From Gordonia alkanivorans NBRC 16433 (GTDB taxonomy: Bacteria; Actinomycetota; Actinomycetes; Mycobacteriales; Mycobacteriaceae): a DNA stretch of 64,000 nt. The notes beneath the pieces were generated by a model. The model was given only the letters and a program-made list of their open reading frames with translations. It did not search any database and had not been told where the DNA came from. The number at the start of each line of letters is the position of its first letter. Within the stretch, counting starts at the first letter, position 1. The stretch covers positions 1 to 64,000 of the forward strand of contig NZ_BACI01000046.1 in assembly GCF_000225505.1 (NCBI RefSeq). Reading direction: 5' to 3'. The position numbers and the translations under genes were made by a program. This document shows, piece after piece, positions 25,349-33,935 of this stretch.

Positions 25349-26605
25349 ATGGCGCCACTACATCCCCACCGTGCGTTCTGGCTGATCGCGGCCACGTACG
25401 TGATGGTGCTCTTCGCCTCCGCCGCCCCGTCGCCGCTGTATCCGATCTACCAGGAGCTCTGGGGTTTCTCGTCGCTCACCCTGACCCTGGTCTTCGCCGT
25501 CTACGTGGTCACGATGTTGGTGAGCCTGCTGACGGTGGGGTCGCTGTCCGACCACATCGGCCGACGTCCCGTGCTCGCGGTCGCGCTCGTCCTGCTGATC
25601 GCCAGCATGGTGCTCTTCGTCGTGGCCCAGGACGTGGGTACGTTGCTCGCCGCCCGCGCGCTGCAGGGCCTCGCCACCGGCGCCGCCATGGGCACCCTCA
25701 CCGCGACCACCGTCGACCTCCAGCCCACCGCACGACTCGGCTCGACGATCATCGGCGCCGCCCCGGCCTTCGGCCTCGCCACCGGCGTCGGCGTCGCCGG
25801 ATTGCTCGTCGAGTACGCACCCGCGCCCCGAATCCTGGTCTACGAGGTCATCCTCGGCCTGTTCGCGGCGCTGCTCATCGCACTCCTCGTGGTCCCCGAG
25901 ACCCGCGAGCGCGTGGCCTTCACCTCACGCCGGCACCTGGCCACGACCCTCGCACCCCAGGTTCGGGTGCCCCGCGAGGTCCGCCCCGTGTTCTTCGCGT
26001 CGGCCCCCACCCTGGTGGCCACCTGGTCCCTCGGCGGGCTGTACCTGTCGCTCGGTTCCTCCGTCGTCGCACGCGTCTTCGGGGTCACCAATCACGGCGA
26101 GGCCGGGCTCATCCTCTTCACCTTCTTCGCCAGCGCGACGGTCACCTCCTTGTTCATCACGGGACGGCCGGCGACGGTGAAACAGGCCTACGGCTACCCG
26201 ACCCTCGCGATCGGCGTGCTGATCTCGCTGTCCGGCGTCATGACCGAGGTCCTGCCGCTCTACATCCTCGGCTCGCTCGTGGCCGGCTCCGGATGGGCGG
26301 CGACCTTCCTCAGCGCCATGGACAACATCACCGCCGCGACGCCTCCCGCCCAACGCGGACAGGTCTTCTCCTCGGTGTTCGTCGCCAGCTACCTCGCGTT
26401 CAGCGTGCCGGCGGTGATAGCCGGAATAGTCGTGTCCCACATCGGACTTCGCGCGACGGTCATCGGGTACGTCGGCTACGTCCTCGCCGTCGCACTGTTC
26501 GGCGCGGCACTCGCGGTCGTCATGCGGCGTACCGCGACCAGGGCCGAGGTGGCCGCCACTGCAACGGAAGACGCGCCGGAACCGATTGCGGTCGGCGAAT
26601 CCTGA
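25349..26605 (+). CDS. MFS transporter (drug efflux type)
   Basis: 418 aa, twelve predicted membrane helices. The cytoplasmic loop 2-3 motif A is GSLSDHIGRRPVLAVAL; helix 4-5 has ARALQGLATGAAMGTL. AAGGAG lies just upstream of the ATG. Control by the divergent TetR gene suggests efflux of a toxic compound; the substrate is not identifiable from the sequence. Confidence 0.9.
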   Translation: MAPLHPHRAFWLIAATYVMVLFASAAPSPLYPIYQELWGFSSLTLTLVFAVYVVTMLVSLLTVGSLSDHIGRRPVLAVALVLLIASMVLFVVAQDVGTLLAARALQGLATGAAMGTLTATTVDLQPTARLGSTIIGAAPAFGLATGVGVAGLLVEYAPAPRILVYEVILGLFAALLIALLVVPETRERVAFTSRRHLATTLAPQVRVPREVRPVFFASAPTLVATWSLGGLYLSLGSSVVARVFGVTNHGEAGLILFTFFASATVTSLFITGRPATVKQAYGYPTLAIGVLISLSGVMTEVLPLYILGSLVAGSGWAATFLSAMDNITAATPPAQRGQVFSSVFVASYLAFSVPAVIAGIVVSHIGLRATVIGYVGYVLAVALFGAALAVVMRRTATRAEVAATATEDAPEPIAVGES

Positions 26606-26618
26606 ACGGACGCCGGGG

Positions 26619-27305
26619 TCAGCCCCGGTCCCGCAGCCCCACCATCCGGGTGGCCAGCTCCGCGTAGAACTTCCCCATCTCCTCGGGCGGGAGAGAGTTC
26701 TCGGCGCGGTACCAGCGCGCGACGTCGATGCCCATCGACAGCATCGCGTTGGTGGTGGCCTGGGAATCGGCGACGTCGAAGTCGCCGTTCTCGATTCCCG
26801 CATCGACGATCGCCCGCACCCGGCGGGTGATCTCCCGCCGCAACTCCATGACCGTCTCGAGGTGATCGGGCGCCAGCGACCCCAACTCGTAGTTCACGAC
26901 GCGGGCGCGTACGTGCTCGCGCGCGTGGTGCTCGGTGAACGCGCCGACGACCGTTGCCAGGCGTTCGGCGGGCGCCACCGCCGGGTCGTCGACCTCGTCG
27001 ATCATGCCCAGGATGATCCGGTGCCCCGCCTCGGAGAGCTCGAAGAGGAGCTCCTCCTTGGACCGGAAGTGCACGTAGACCGCCGCCGAACTCATCTGCG
27101 CGCCGTTGGCGATGTCCCGGGTCGTCGTGGCGTTGAAGCCCTTCGCCGCGAACGCCTCGGCAGCGGCCAGCAGCAACCGCTCTCGGGCCGCGACCGGTTG
27201 TATCCGGGTCGTCGGTTCGGTCGACGAGACCACGTTCACCCCCTCGTTCGCTCGGCGACCTCGCGCCTTCTCCAGCCGATTGACACCGCCCTTGATGCGC
27301 GGCAT
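26619..27305 (-). CDS. TetR-family regulator of acyl-CoA dehydrogenase operon
   Basis: 228-aa TetR protein with HTH near residues 48-90 (ATTTRDIANGAQMSSAAVYVHF) and an effector domain rich in charged helices. The N-terminus from ATG 27305 is unusually long and basic (MPRIKGGVNRLEKARGRRAN); GTG codons ~65 nt downstream (VNVVSSTEP) are alternative starts. It diverges from two acyl-CoA dehydrogenase genes across a 124-bp gap with a perfect palindrome (27319-27336). By analogy with KstR2/FadR-like repressors it may respond to an acyl-CoA. Confidence 0.85.
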   Translation of the reverse strand: MPRIKGGVNRLEKARGRRANEGVNVVSSTEPTTRIQPVAARERLLLAAAEAFAAKGFNATTTRDIANGAQMSSAAVYVHFRSKEELLFELSEAGHRIILGMIDEVDDPAVAPAERLATVVGAFTEHHAREHVRARVVNYELGSLAPDHLETVMELRREITRRVRAIVDAGIENGDFDVADSQATTNAMLSMGIDVARWYRAENSLPPEEMGKFYAELATRMVGLRDRG

Positions 27306-27318
27306 AGTGCAACTTATC

Positions 27319-27336
27319 ACTAAGCAAGCGCTTAGT
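27319..27336. promoter_or_regulatory. TetR operator palindrome
   Basis: ACTAAGC-AAGC-GCTTAGT with perfect 7-bp arms, in the gap between tetR and the acyl-CoA dehydrogenase genes. The core TAAGCN4GCTTA resembles sites of acyl-CoA-responsive TetR repressors in mycobacteria. Confidence 0.75.
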
Positions 27337-27429
27337 CAGCGGTCGGTCTTCCAGGTCTTCCCAGGCAGACGGTCCGTGATTGGTGTCGCCGAACACCCGG
27401 CAACCCCCGACAGGAGTAGAGAAGAACCC

Positions 27430-28623
27430 ATGCACCTGAAGTTCAGTCCGGAGGAAGAGGCGTTCCGCGAGGAACTGCGCGGCATCTTCGCGAAGGTCCC
27501 CGAGGACCTCCGCAAGCGGAACGAAGAGGGCAGCCTCAACTACCCCGACGACATCGTCACGGCATCCCGCGTCCTCAACGAGCACGGCATCCTGACGCCG
27601 AGCTGGCCGATCGAGTGGGGCGGCAAGGACTGGACGCCGATCCAGCACCACATCTACCGCGAGGAGATGAGCCTGGCGTTCGTCCCCGACCCGCTGCCGT
27701 TCAACGTCAGCATGATCGGTCCGGTCATCGCCCAGTTCGGGTCGCAGGAGATGAAGGAGAAGTTCCTGCCCAAGACCGCCAACCTCGACATCTGGTGGTG
27801 CCAGGGCTTCTCCGAGCCCGAGGCCGGCTCCGACCTCGCCTCGCTCAAGACCCGCGCGGTCCTCGACGGTGACCACTACGTCATCAACGGCCAGAAGACC
27901 TGGACCACGCTGGGCCAGTACGCCGACTGGATCTTCCTGCTCGCCCGCACCAACCCGGACGTCAAGAAGCAGGCCGGCATCAGCATGTTCCTGATCCCGA
28001 TGGACACCCCGGGCATCGAGCTGCGCCCGATCCAGCTCATCGACGGCAGCTACGAGGTCAACGAGGTCTTCTTCAACGACGTCCGCGTGCCCGTCGAGAA
28101 CATGGTCGGCGAGGAGAACAGCGGCTGGACGCAGGCCAAGTTCCTGCTCGGCAACGAGCGCAACGGCATCGCCCGCGTCGGCTACACCAAGTCGAAGCTG
28201 GCGCGCGCCAAGGAGCTCGCCAAGGAGACCCGGACCGCCAACGGCACCCTGCTCGACGATCCGCTGTTCGCCACCCGCCTGGCCGAACTGGAGAACGAGC
28301 TGCTCGCCCTGGAGATCACCCAGCTGCGCGTCGCCGCGTCGTCGGCCGACGGCAAGCCCAACCCGGCGTCGTCGTTGCTGAAGCTCAAGGGAAGCCAGCT
28401 GCAGCAGGCCGCGATGGAACTCATCGCCGACATCGCCGGACCGGACTCGCTCCCGGTCGCCGAGGTCGACGTCGACGCCGCGAACGGCAGCGCAGCGGTC
28501 ACCGCTCCCGAGTGGGCCCAGCTCGCCGCCCCGACCTACCTGAACTACCGCAAGGTCTCGATCTACGGCGGTTCCTCCGAGGTCCAGCGCCAGATCATCG
28601 ACAAGGCGGTCCTCGGTCTCTGA
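27430..28623 (+). CDS. Acyl-CoA dehydrogenase, large (alpha-type) subunit
   Basis: 397-aa FAD-dependent dehydrogenase. FSPEEEAFREELR opens the helical domain; GFSEPEAGSDLASLKTRA is the FAD/substrate signature; YGGSSEVQRQIIDKAVLGL is the C-terminal FAD-binding motif. The layout resembles the large subunit of heteromeric dehydrogenases (PimC, FadE26-type). The next gene encodes a shorter, atypical partner, as in alpha2beta2 enzymes. AGGAG lies upstream of the ATG at 27430. The substrate is probably a dicarboxylic or steroid-like acyl-CoA but is not determined. Confidence 0.88.
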   Translation: MHLKFSPEEEAFREELRGIFAKVPEDLRKRNEEGSLNYPDDIVTASRVLNEHGILTPSWPIEWGGKDWTPIQHHIYREEMSLAFVPDPLPFNVSMIGPVIAQFGSQEMKEKFLPKTANLDIWWCQGFSEPEAGSDLASLKTRAVLDGDHYVINGQKTWTTLGQYADWIFLLARTNPDVKKQAGISMFLIPMDTPGIELRPIQLIDGSYEVNEVFFNDVRVPVENMVGEENSGWTQAKFLLGNERNGIARVGYTKSKLARAKELAKETRTANGTLLDDPLFATRLAELENELLALEITQLRVAASSADGKPNPASSLLKLKGSQLQQAAMELIADIAGPDSLPVAEVDVDAANGSAAVTAPEWAQLAAPTYLNYRKVSIYGGSSEVQRQIIDKAVLGL

Positions 28624-28671
28624 CCGCCGACCCCTCTGACCTCACTTCGACTTCACAGACCAAGGACAACA

Positions 28672-29784
28672 ATGGATTTCGAGCTTTCCGAAGAACAGGG
28701 GATGTTGCGCGACACCGTGCGCGAGGTCCTCACCAAGACCTACGACGTGGAGACCCTCCGCAAGGTGACCGACACCGATCTCGGTTGGAGCGAGAAGGTG
28801 TGGAAGTCGCTCGCGGAGATCGGCATCCTCGGCCTGACCTTCCCCGAGTCCGAGGGCGGCATGGACGCCGGACCGGTCGAGTTCACCAGCGTGATGACCG
28901 AACTCGGTCGCGCCCTGGCCCCCGAGCCGTACCTGGACTCGGTGCTCGTCCCCGGCTCGCTGCTCGACGCCGCCGACGACGCGACCCGCGCCGAGCTGCG
29001 CGGCGGCCTCGCCTCCGGTGAGCTGCTGATGGCCTTCGCCCACAACGAGCCCGGCGACCGCTGGCCGGTGGCCGCGGTGTCCACCACCGCCACTGCCGAG
29101 GGCGTGCTCAACGGCACCAAGACCCTTGTCGGACACGGCGATTCCGCACACAAGCTGATCGTCTCGGCACGTGTCGGCGACGAGGTGGGCCTGTTCCTCA
29201 TCGACGCCGACGCCGAGGGCGTCACCCGCACCGCGTACCGCACGCACGATCGTCGACGCGGCGCCGAGTTCACGTTCAACGACGCCCAGGCCACCCGCCT
29301 CGGCAGCGGTGACGCGTCGGAGCTCATCGCCAACGCGGAGATCGGCATCCAGACCGCACTGTGCGCCGAAGCCCTCGGCGCCATGGAGCGCAGCCTCGAG
29401 CTGACCGTCGAATACCTCAAGTCGCGCAAGCAGTTCGGTGTTCCGCTGGCCACCTTCCAGGCGCTCACCCACCGCGCCGCGGACATGTACGTCCAGCTCG
29501 AGCTCGCCCGGAGCCTGGTGCTGTACGCGACGACCGCCCTCGCCGACGGTATCGCCGACGCGGCCATCGCGTCGCGGGTGAAGCTGCAGACCGTTCGCTC
29601 GGCACGCCTCATCGGCCAGGAGGCCATCCAGATGCACGGCGGCATCGGCATGACCGCCGAGTACCCGATCGCGCACTACGTGAGTCGCCTGACCGCGATC
29701 AGCCACACCCTCGGCGACGCGGACGCCCACGTCACCAAGCTGTCGAAGGACCTGGCGTCCTACGACATGCTCAGCGTCGGCTGA
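28672..29784 (+). CDS. Acyl-CoA dehydrogenase, small (beta-type) subunit
   Basis: 370 aa, downstream of the alpha gene by 48 nt. It shows FELSEEQGMLRDTVREVL and MHGGIGMTAEYPIAHYVSR, but the FAD signature in the middle is degenerate (VAAVSTTATAEGVLNGTKT in place of the EPxAGSD block). Such pairs make heterotetramers where only one subunit type carries the full active site. Co-regulated with the alpha subunit by the divergent TetR. A hairpin (29797-29832) follows. Confidence 0.88.
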   Translation: MDFELSEEQGMLRDTVREVLTKTYDVETLRKVTDTDLGWSEKVWKSLAEIGILGLTFPESEGGMDAGPVEFTSVMTELGRALAPEPYLDSVLVPGSLLDAADDATRAELRGGLASGELLMAFAHNEPGDRWPVAAVSTTATAEGVLNGTKTLVGHGDSAHKLIVSARVGDEVGLFLIDADAEGVTRTAYRTHDRRRGAEFTFNDAQATRLGSGDASELIANAEIGIQTALCAEALGAMERSLELTVEYLKSRKQFGVPLATFQALTHRAADMYVQLELARSLVLYATTALADGIADAAIASRVKLQTVRSARLIGQEAIQMHGGIGMTAEYPIAHYVSRLTAISHTLGDADAHVTKLSKDLASYDMLSVG

Positions 29785-29796
29785 CACTTCTTCTCC

Positions 29797-29832
29797 CTCC
29801 CTGAGGTGCGCTTCGGCTCGCACCTCAGGGAG
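29797..29832. terminator. Hairpin terminator; member of an intergenic palindrome family
   Basis: CTCCCTGAGGTGCG (29797-29810) and CGCACCTCAGGGAG (29819-29832), a perfect 14-bp stem with an 8-nt loop, 13 nt after the acyl-CoA dehydrogenase stop. The CTCCCTGAGG arm recurs at 54705. Confidence 0.85.
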
Positions 29833-29931
29833 CAAAGAGGTACCGCCACGGATCCCGGCACCTCCCACCCCGCACGCCGGCCCACCGATACTGTTTCCTC
29901 AGCACAGCTCGGTGAGGAGAGAGGGACTCGG

Positions 29932-30360
29932 ATGGATTTGCTGCGTGACAATCTGGCCGCTGGGGCGTCGTTCAGCCTCGTCGGGATCACCCTGCTCGTC
30001 GTCGGGTTCGTGGCGCTCGACGTGGTGACCCCCGGCCGGCTTCGGCAGCTGGTGTGGGTCGACCACAACCGCAACGCCGTCATCCTCGCCACCTCGATGG
30101 TCATCGGACTGTCGATCGTGCTGGTCTGCTCGGTCATCGACACCGAACTCCTCGAACTGTGGCGCGCGCTGCTCTACACCGTCGCCTACGTGGTCCTGAC
30201 GATCGCGGTGATGATGTGGTCGTTCGTGCTCATCGACTGGCTGACCCCGGGCAAGCTGGGGACGCTGCTGCTGGAGAACGACGAGCACCCCGCCGGCTGG
30301 ATCACCGCCGCGGTCTTCGTCGGCATCGGTGCCGTCATCGGCATGACCCTGCTGGTCTGA
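29932..30360 (+). CDS. DUF350-family membrane protein (copy 2)
   Basis: 142 aa, four membrane helices in two repeats, each ending with the DUF350 motif (LDVVTPGRLRQLVW near residue 30, DWLTPGKLGTLLL near 105). DHNRNAVILA after the first motif parallels ERNRNAGILV in copy 1 at 12805, so the two are paralogues. This copy stands alone, with GGTGAGGAGAGAGG about 15-25 nt upstream. Function unknown. Confidence 0.85.
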   Translation: MDLLRDNLAAGASFSLVGITLLVVGFVALDVVTPGRLRQLVWVDHNRNAVILATSMVIGLSIVLVCSVIDTELLELWRALLYTVAYVVLTIAVMMWSFVLIDWLTPGKLGTLLLENDEHPAGWITAAVFVGIGAVIGMTLLV

Positions 30361-30386
30361 GCGGTTTCCGGCGCGACCACCAGGCT

Positions 30387-30428
30387 TATTGACGGTCCGC
30401 CAGCAACCTATTGACGGTGCGCCAACAA
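30387..30428. repeat. Tandem 20-bp direct repeat upstream of the SRPBCC gene
   Basis: tattgacggtccgccagcaa (30387-30406) and tattgacggtgcgccaacaa (30409-30428) differ at two positions. The second copy contains the TTGACG -35 candidate at 30411-30416, so the repeats may be a transcription factor binding array. Confidence 0.75.
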
Positions 30429-30439
30429 GCCCATACTGT
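30411..30439 (+). promoter_or_regulatory. Promoter for the SRPBCC gene (likely leaderless)
   Basis: -35 TTGACG (30411-30416), 17-nt spacer, -10 TACTGT (30434-30439). The ATG is 8 nt after the -10, so the transcript would have almost no leader. Confidence 0.65.
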
Positions 30440-30447
30440 TGGCGACC

Positions 30448-30918
30448 ATGACCGCATCACTCATCGAAGAGTCCATCGACATCGACGCATCTGCCGAGCA
30501 GGTGTGGTCGGTGATCTCCGATCTCCAGCGCATGGGCGAGTGGAGCCCGCAGTGCAAGAAGATGATCATCCGCGGCGGCACCGTCGGGTTGGGGACCAAG
30601 ACCATCAACATCAACCGCCGCGGCCCGTTGGTGTGGCCGACCACCTCCAAGGTCGTGCGTTTCACACCCAACCAGGAGATCGCCTTCCGCGTGGCCGAGA
30701 ACCACACCGTGTGGAGCTACGCCATCACCCCGAACGGTTCGGGCGTGACCGTGACCGAGCGCCGCGAGGTGAACGGCTCCACCACCAAGGTGTCGTCGTT
30801 GCTCGTCGACAAGCTGTTCGGCGGCGCCGATTCCTTCGAGGCCGAACTCCAGCTGGGCATGGCCGAGACCCTCGGCAAGATCAAGCGCGCGGCCGAGAGC
30901 CAGCTCGACCGCGTCTGA
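30448..30918 (+). CDS. SRPBCC-family (polyketide cyclase/START-like) protein
   Basis: 156-aa single-domain lipid-binding-type fold: SIDIDASAEQVWSVISDLQRMGEWSP at the N-terminus is the family hallmark (helix-grip), and the C-terminal helix is long (GMAETLGKIKRAAES). Such proteins bind hydrophobic ligands or act as cyclases; no active-site residue identifies a specific reaction. The start ATG at 30448 sits right after a good promoter; a TTG at 30439 is in frame but less likely. Confidence 0.88.
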   Translation: MTASLIEESIDIDASAEQVWSVISDLQRMGEWSPQCKKMIIRGGTVGLGTKTININRRGPLVWPTTSKVVRFTPNQEIAFRVAENHTVWSYAITPNGSGVTVTERREVNGSTTKVSSLLVDKLFGGADSFEAELQLGMAETLGKIKRAAESQLDRV

Positions 30919-30934
30919 AACCCCGTGATACCCG

Positions 30935-31735
30935 TCAGGTTCCGCTGATCTTGTCGATCAGTTCGGGGAGGTCGGCCACCGAGTCGATGACGTGGTCCGG
31001 GAAGGGCCCGAACTCGTCACGCGCGAGGGCATCGAGCGCCTCCTCGCGGAACTTGCCGGTGCGCACCAGCACACCGATCAGCGCCGACGCCTGTGCACCC
31101 AGGACGTCGTTGTGCATGTCGTCGCCGACCATCACCACCTGGTTGGGCTCGAGCCCCAACATGTCGGTGGCGGCGCGGAATCCGAGCGGCGAGGGTTTGC
31201 CGATCGCCTTGATCTTCTTGCCCGACGCCTTCTCGAGGCCCTCGAGATAGACGCCCGTGTCGATCGACAGCCCGTCGGCCGTCGACCACGTCATCGACCG
31301 GTGCATGGCGATCACCGGCACTCCGTCGAGCAGCATCTCGAGGACCTTCGACAGCGCGTCGTGGGTGAACACGGGACCTGCCCCACCCAGAACCACGACC
31401 TCGGCATCCGCCGGGTCGTCGGTCAGTTCGACCCCGGTCATGTCCTCGGCGATCGGGCCCTGGTTGAGAACCCAGACCCGTTTGCCCGGGAAGGTCGACC
31501 CCACGTATTCGGCGGTCAGCTTCGCGGCCGTCAGGATCTCGTCGGCATCGACGAAGAAGCCGCAGTCGTTCAACAGCTCCGCGATCTCGTTGCGCGAGCG
31601 CGAGGTGGTGTTGGTGAGGAACATCCGCGGGATCTTGCGGTCGGCGAGGCGGGAGACGGCCTCCACCGCGCCGGGCAGAGCCTTCCACGAGGTGACCATC
31701 ACCCCGTCGATGTCGAGAAGCAGACCCAATGCCAT
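30935..31735 (-). CDS. HAD-superfamily (IIA) phosphatase
   Basis: 266-aa HAD hydrolase of the NagD/LHPP type. Motif I LLLDIDGVMV (residues ~5-14) has the nucleophile Asp; motif II FLTNTTSRSR; GKPSPLGFRAA; and motif III/IV MVGDDMHNDVLGAQA. The cap domain lies in the middle. Substrate unknown; relatives hydrolyse phosphohistidine, pyrophosphate or sugar phosphates. ATG 31735 gives the usual length for this family. Confidence 0.9.
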   Translation of the reverse strand: MALGLLLDIDGVMVTSWKALPGAVEAVSRLADRKIPRMFLTNTTSRSRNEIAELLNDCGFFVDADEILTAAKLTAEYVGSTFPGKRVWVLNQGPIAEDMTGVELTDDPADAEVVVLGGAGPVFTHDALSKVLEMLLDGVPVIAMHRSMTWSTADGLSIDTGVYLEGLEKASGKKIKAIGKPSPLGFRAATDMLGLEPNQVVMVGDDMHNDVLGAQASALIGVLVRTGKFREEALDALARDEFGPFPDHVIDSVADLPELIDKISGT

Positions 31736-31836
31736 GGGCACGAATGTAGTCCGCGGTCCCCGGCGACGCAGTGCAGGCATCCCTCGAACCGGGTACCCCG
31801 ACGAGACGCGTCCGCTCACCTGGCATCCTGAGGCGC

Positions 31837-33096
31837 ATGCGTACCGTCGCAGAGCATCAGGCCGTCGTCTCCGCATTGTTCGGCCCACCCGTTCCCGTCC
31901 GGCTGTCCCTGCCGGAGGCGTTGGGCAGGGCCACGTTCGCCGACGTCGACGCGCCGCTCTCGTTGCCCGGCTTCGACAACTCGGCGATGGACGGATTCGC
32001 CGTCCTCGCCGACGATCTCGCGGACGCCTCCCCCGACTCCCCCGTCACGCTGCCCGTCGCCGCGGACATCCCGGCGGGACGCACCGACGCTCTCGCACTG
32101 ACCCCCGGCACCGCGCATCGCATCATGACCGGTGCCCCGCTGCCGGCCGGCGCCGACGCCGTCGTCCCGGTGGAGCTGACCGACGCGGCGGTCGGCCCGG
32201 TCGCGGCCGCGGAGACGGTCACGTTCACGGCACCGGTCGAGTCCGGAAAACACATCCGGCGTGCGGGTTCCGACATCGGGCAGGGCGTCCGTGCCCTGCC
32301 CGCCGGGACCGTCATCGGGGCGCCGCAGATCGGTCTGCTGGCCGCGCTCGGGATCGCCGAGGTCACCGTCGCCCGGCCGTTGCGCGTCGTGGTCCTGTCC
32401 ACCGGCTCCGAGCTCGTCGAACCCGGAAAACCGTTGCAGCACGGCCAGATCTACGAGTCGAACGGAGCGATGCTCACCGCCGCCGCCATCGAGGCCGGCG
32501 CGATCGGCCGGCATGTGCACTTCGTCCCGGACGACACCGGCGACTTCCTCGACCGGCTCGACCAGGTCGCCGGCGAGGCCGACCTGATCATCACGTCCGG
32601 GGGTGTCAGCGCGGGCGCCTTCGAGGTCGTGAAGGACGCGCTGTCGGCCACCGGGTCCGTCGAGTTCGTGAAGGTCGCGATGCAACCCGGTATGCCGCAG
32701 GGCTGCGGTCACCACACCGCGTCCGACCGGCCCGACGGAACGCCCGGGCCCACCGTGCCGATCATCACACTCCCGGGCAACCCGGTCAGTGCCCTGGTGT
32801 CCTTCGAAGTCTTCATCCGGCCCGCACTCCGCGCCGCGATGGGGTTGCCACCGCAACGACGTCGGGTGACCGCCCGGCTGGGCGCCGACATCCGCTCACC
32901 GCAGGGCAAGCGGCAGTTCCTCCGCGGAGTCCTCCGGACCGACGAGGACGGATCGGGCGTCGTCGTCGACCCGATCGGCCCGCCCGGCTCCCATCACCTC
33001 CGCTTTCTCGCCGAGGCGGACGCACTGATCGACGTGCCCACCGAGACCGACGGTCTGGCCGTGGGAACTCCGGTCGACGTGCTCGTTCTGCGCTGA
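31837..33096 (+). CDS. moeA: Molybdopterin molybdenumtransferase MoeA
   Basis: 419 aa. It inserts molybdate into adenylylated molybdopterin to complete molybdenum cofactor. Motifs: PGFDNSAMDGFAV (domain II), MTGAPLPAGADAVVPVE, LSTGSELVEPG, SGGVSAGAFEVVKDAL, LPGNPVSALVSFEVFIRP. ATG at 31837. It corresponds to moeA2 (Rv0438c) in M. tuberculosis, where the same neighbours psd and pssA follow, and forms the first gene of that colinear block here. Confidence 0.94.
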   Translation: MRTVAEHQAVVSALFGPPVPVRLSLPEALGRATFADVDAPLSLPGFDNSAMDGFAVLADDLADASPDSPVTLPVAADIPAGRTDALALTPGTAHRIMTGAPLPAGADAVVPVELTDAAVGPVAAAETVTFTAPVESGKHIRRAGSDIGQGVRALPAGTVIGAPQIGLLAALGIAEVTVARPLRVVVLSTGSELVEPGKPLQHGQIYESNGAMLTAAAIEAGAIGRHVHFVPDDTGDFLDRLDQVAGEADLIITSGGVSAGAFEVVKDALSATGSVEFVKVAMQPGMPQGCGHHTASDRPDGTPGPTVPIITLPGNPVSALVSFEVFIRPALRAAMGLPPQRRRVTARLGADIRSPQGKRQFLRGVLRTDEDGSGVVVDPIGPPGSHHLRFLAEADALIDVPTETDGLAVGTPVDVLVLR

Positions 33097-33183
33097 GCTC
33101 TAAGCTGGACCGAAGTCGTACCCGACCCGTGGTGCGCAAGGTTTCATCGAACGGCCCGCATCGGGCACAACAGGAGGTAGATC

Positions 33184-33927
33184 GTGGCCAGACGTCCGCG
33201 TCCGGACGAGGGCAACACCGGCCGTGTCGCCCATTTCCTAGACCTGGCCCGTGAGACCATCCCGCCGATCCATCCGGCCGGTATCCCGTTCGTCGCCGCC
33301 CCCGCGGCGGTCGCGTTCCTCGGACGCCGCCACCGCTGGATCGCGCGGCCCGCAGCACTGACCGCCGGCGCCTGTGCCGCGTTCTTCCGGCACCCGAGCC
33401 GTGTCCCACCGACCGAGCCGGGCGTGGTCGTCGCACCCGCCGACGGCACGATCGCACTCGTCGACGAGGCCGTCCCACCGGCGGAGGCGGGTCTGGGCAG
33501 CGATCCGCTGCCCCGTGTCTCGACCTTCCTGTCGATCTTCGACGTGCACGTCCAGCGTGTGCCCATCGCCGGTACGGTCACCGCGGTGACGCACACCCCG
33601 GGCGCGTTCTTGTCCGCGGACCTCCCCGAGGCCAGCCGTGACAACGAACGCACCACCATGACCATCCGTACGACGAGAAGAAGCGGAGGGGCGACCGGCG
33701 GCGGCGCCGGACCCGACCTCGCGGTCGTGCAGATCGCCGGGCTCATCGCGCGCCGGATCGTCTGCGACCCGAAGGTCGGCGACACCCTGCGGCTCGGCGA
33801 CACCTACGGACTGATCCGCTTCGGTTCCCGGGTCGACGTCTACTTCCCCAAGGGCACCACACCCCGCGTCTCGGTGGGTCAGCGCGCCGTCGGCGGCGAG
33901 ACCCCCTTCGCCTACCTCGACCTCTGA
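33184..33927 (+). CDS. psd: Phosphatidylserine decarboxylase (short type)
   Basis: 247 aa. Makes phosphatidylethanolamine from phosphatidylserine. The self-cleavage site is Gly-Ser within [11 protein letters not shown] (~220), giving the pyruvoyl group; [13 protein letters not shown] and PADGTI are also typical. The length and the FGSR cleavage site match the short actinobacterial class. GTG start at 33184 with AGGAGG just upstream (33172-33177). Followed after 8 nt by pssA, the preceding step in the pathway. Confidence 0.93.
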   Translation: MARRPRPDEGNTGRVAHFLDLARETIPPIHPAGIPFVAAPAAVAFLGRRHRWIARPAALTAGACAAFFRHPSRVPPTEPGVVVAPADGTIALVDEAVPPAEAGLGSDPLPRVSTFLSIFDVHVQRVPIAGTVTAVTHTPGAFLSADLPEASRDNERTTMTIRTTRRSGGATGGGAGPDLAVVQIAGLIARRIVCDPKVGDTLRLGDTYGLIRFGSRVDVYFPKGTTPRVSVGQRAVGGETPFAYLDL

Positions 33928-33935
33928 TCCGGCCC

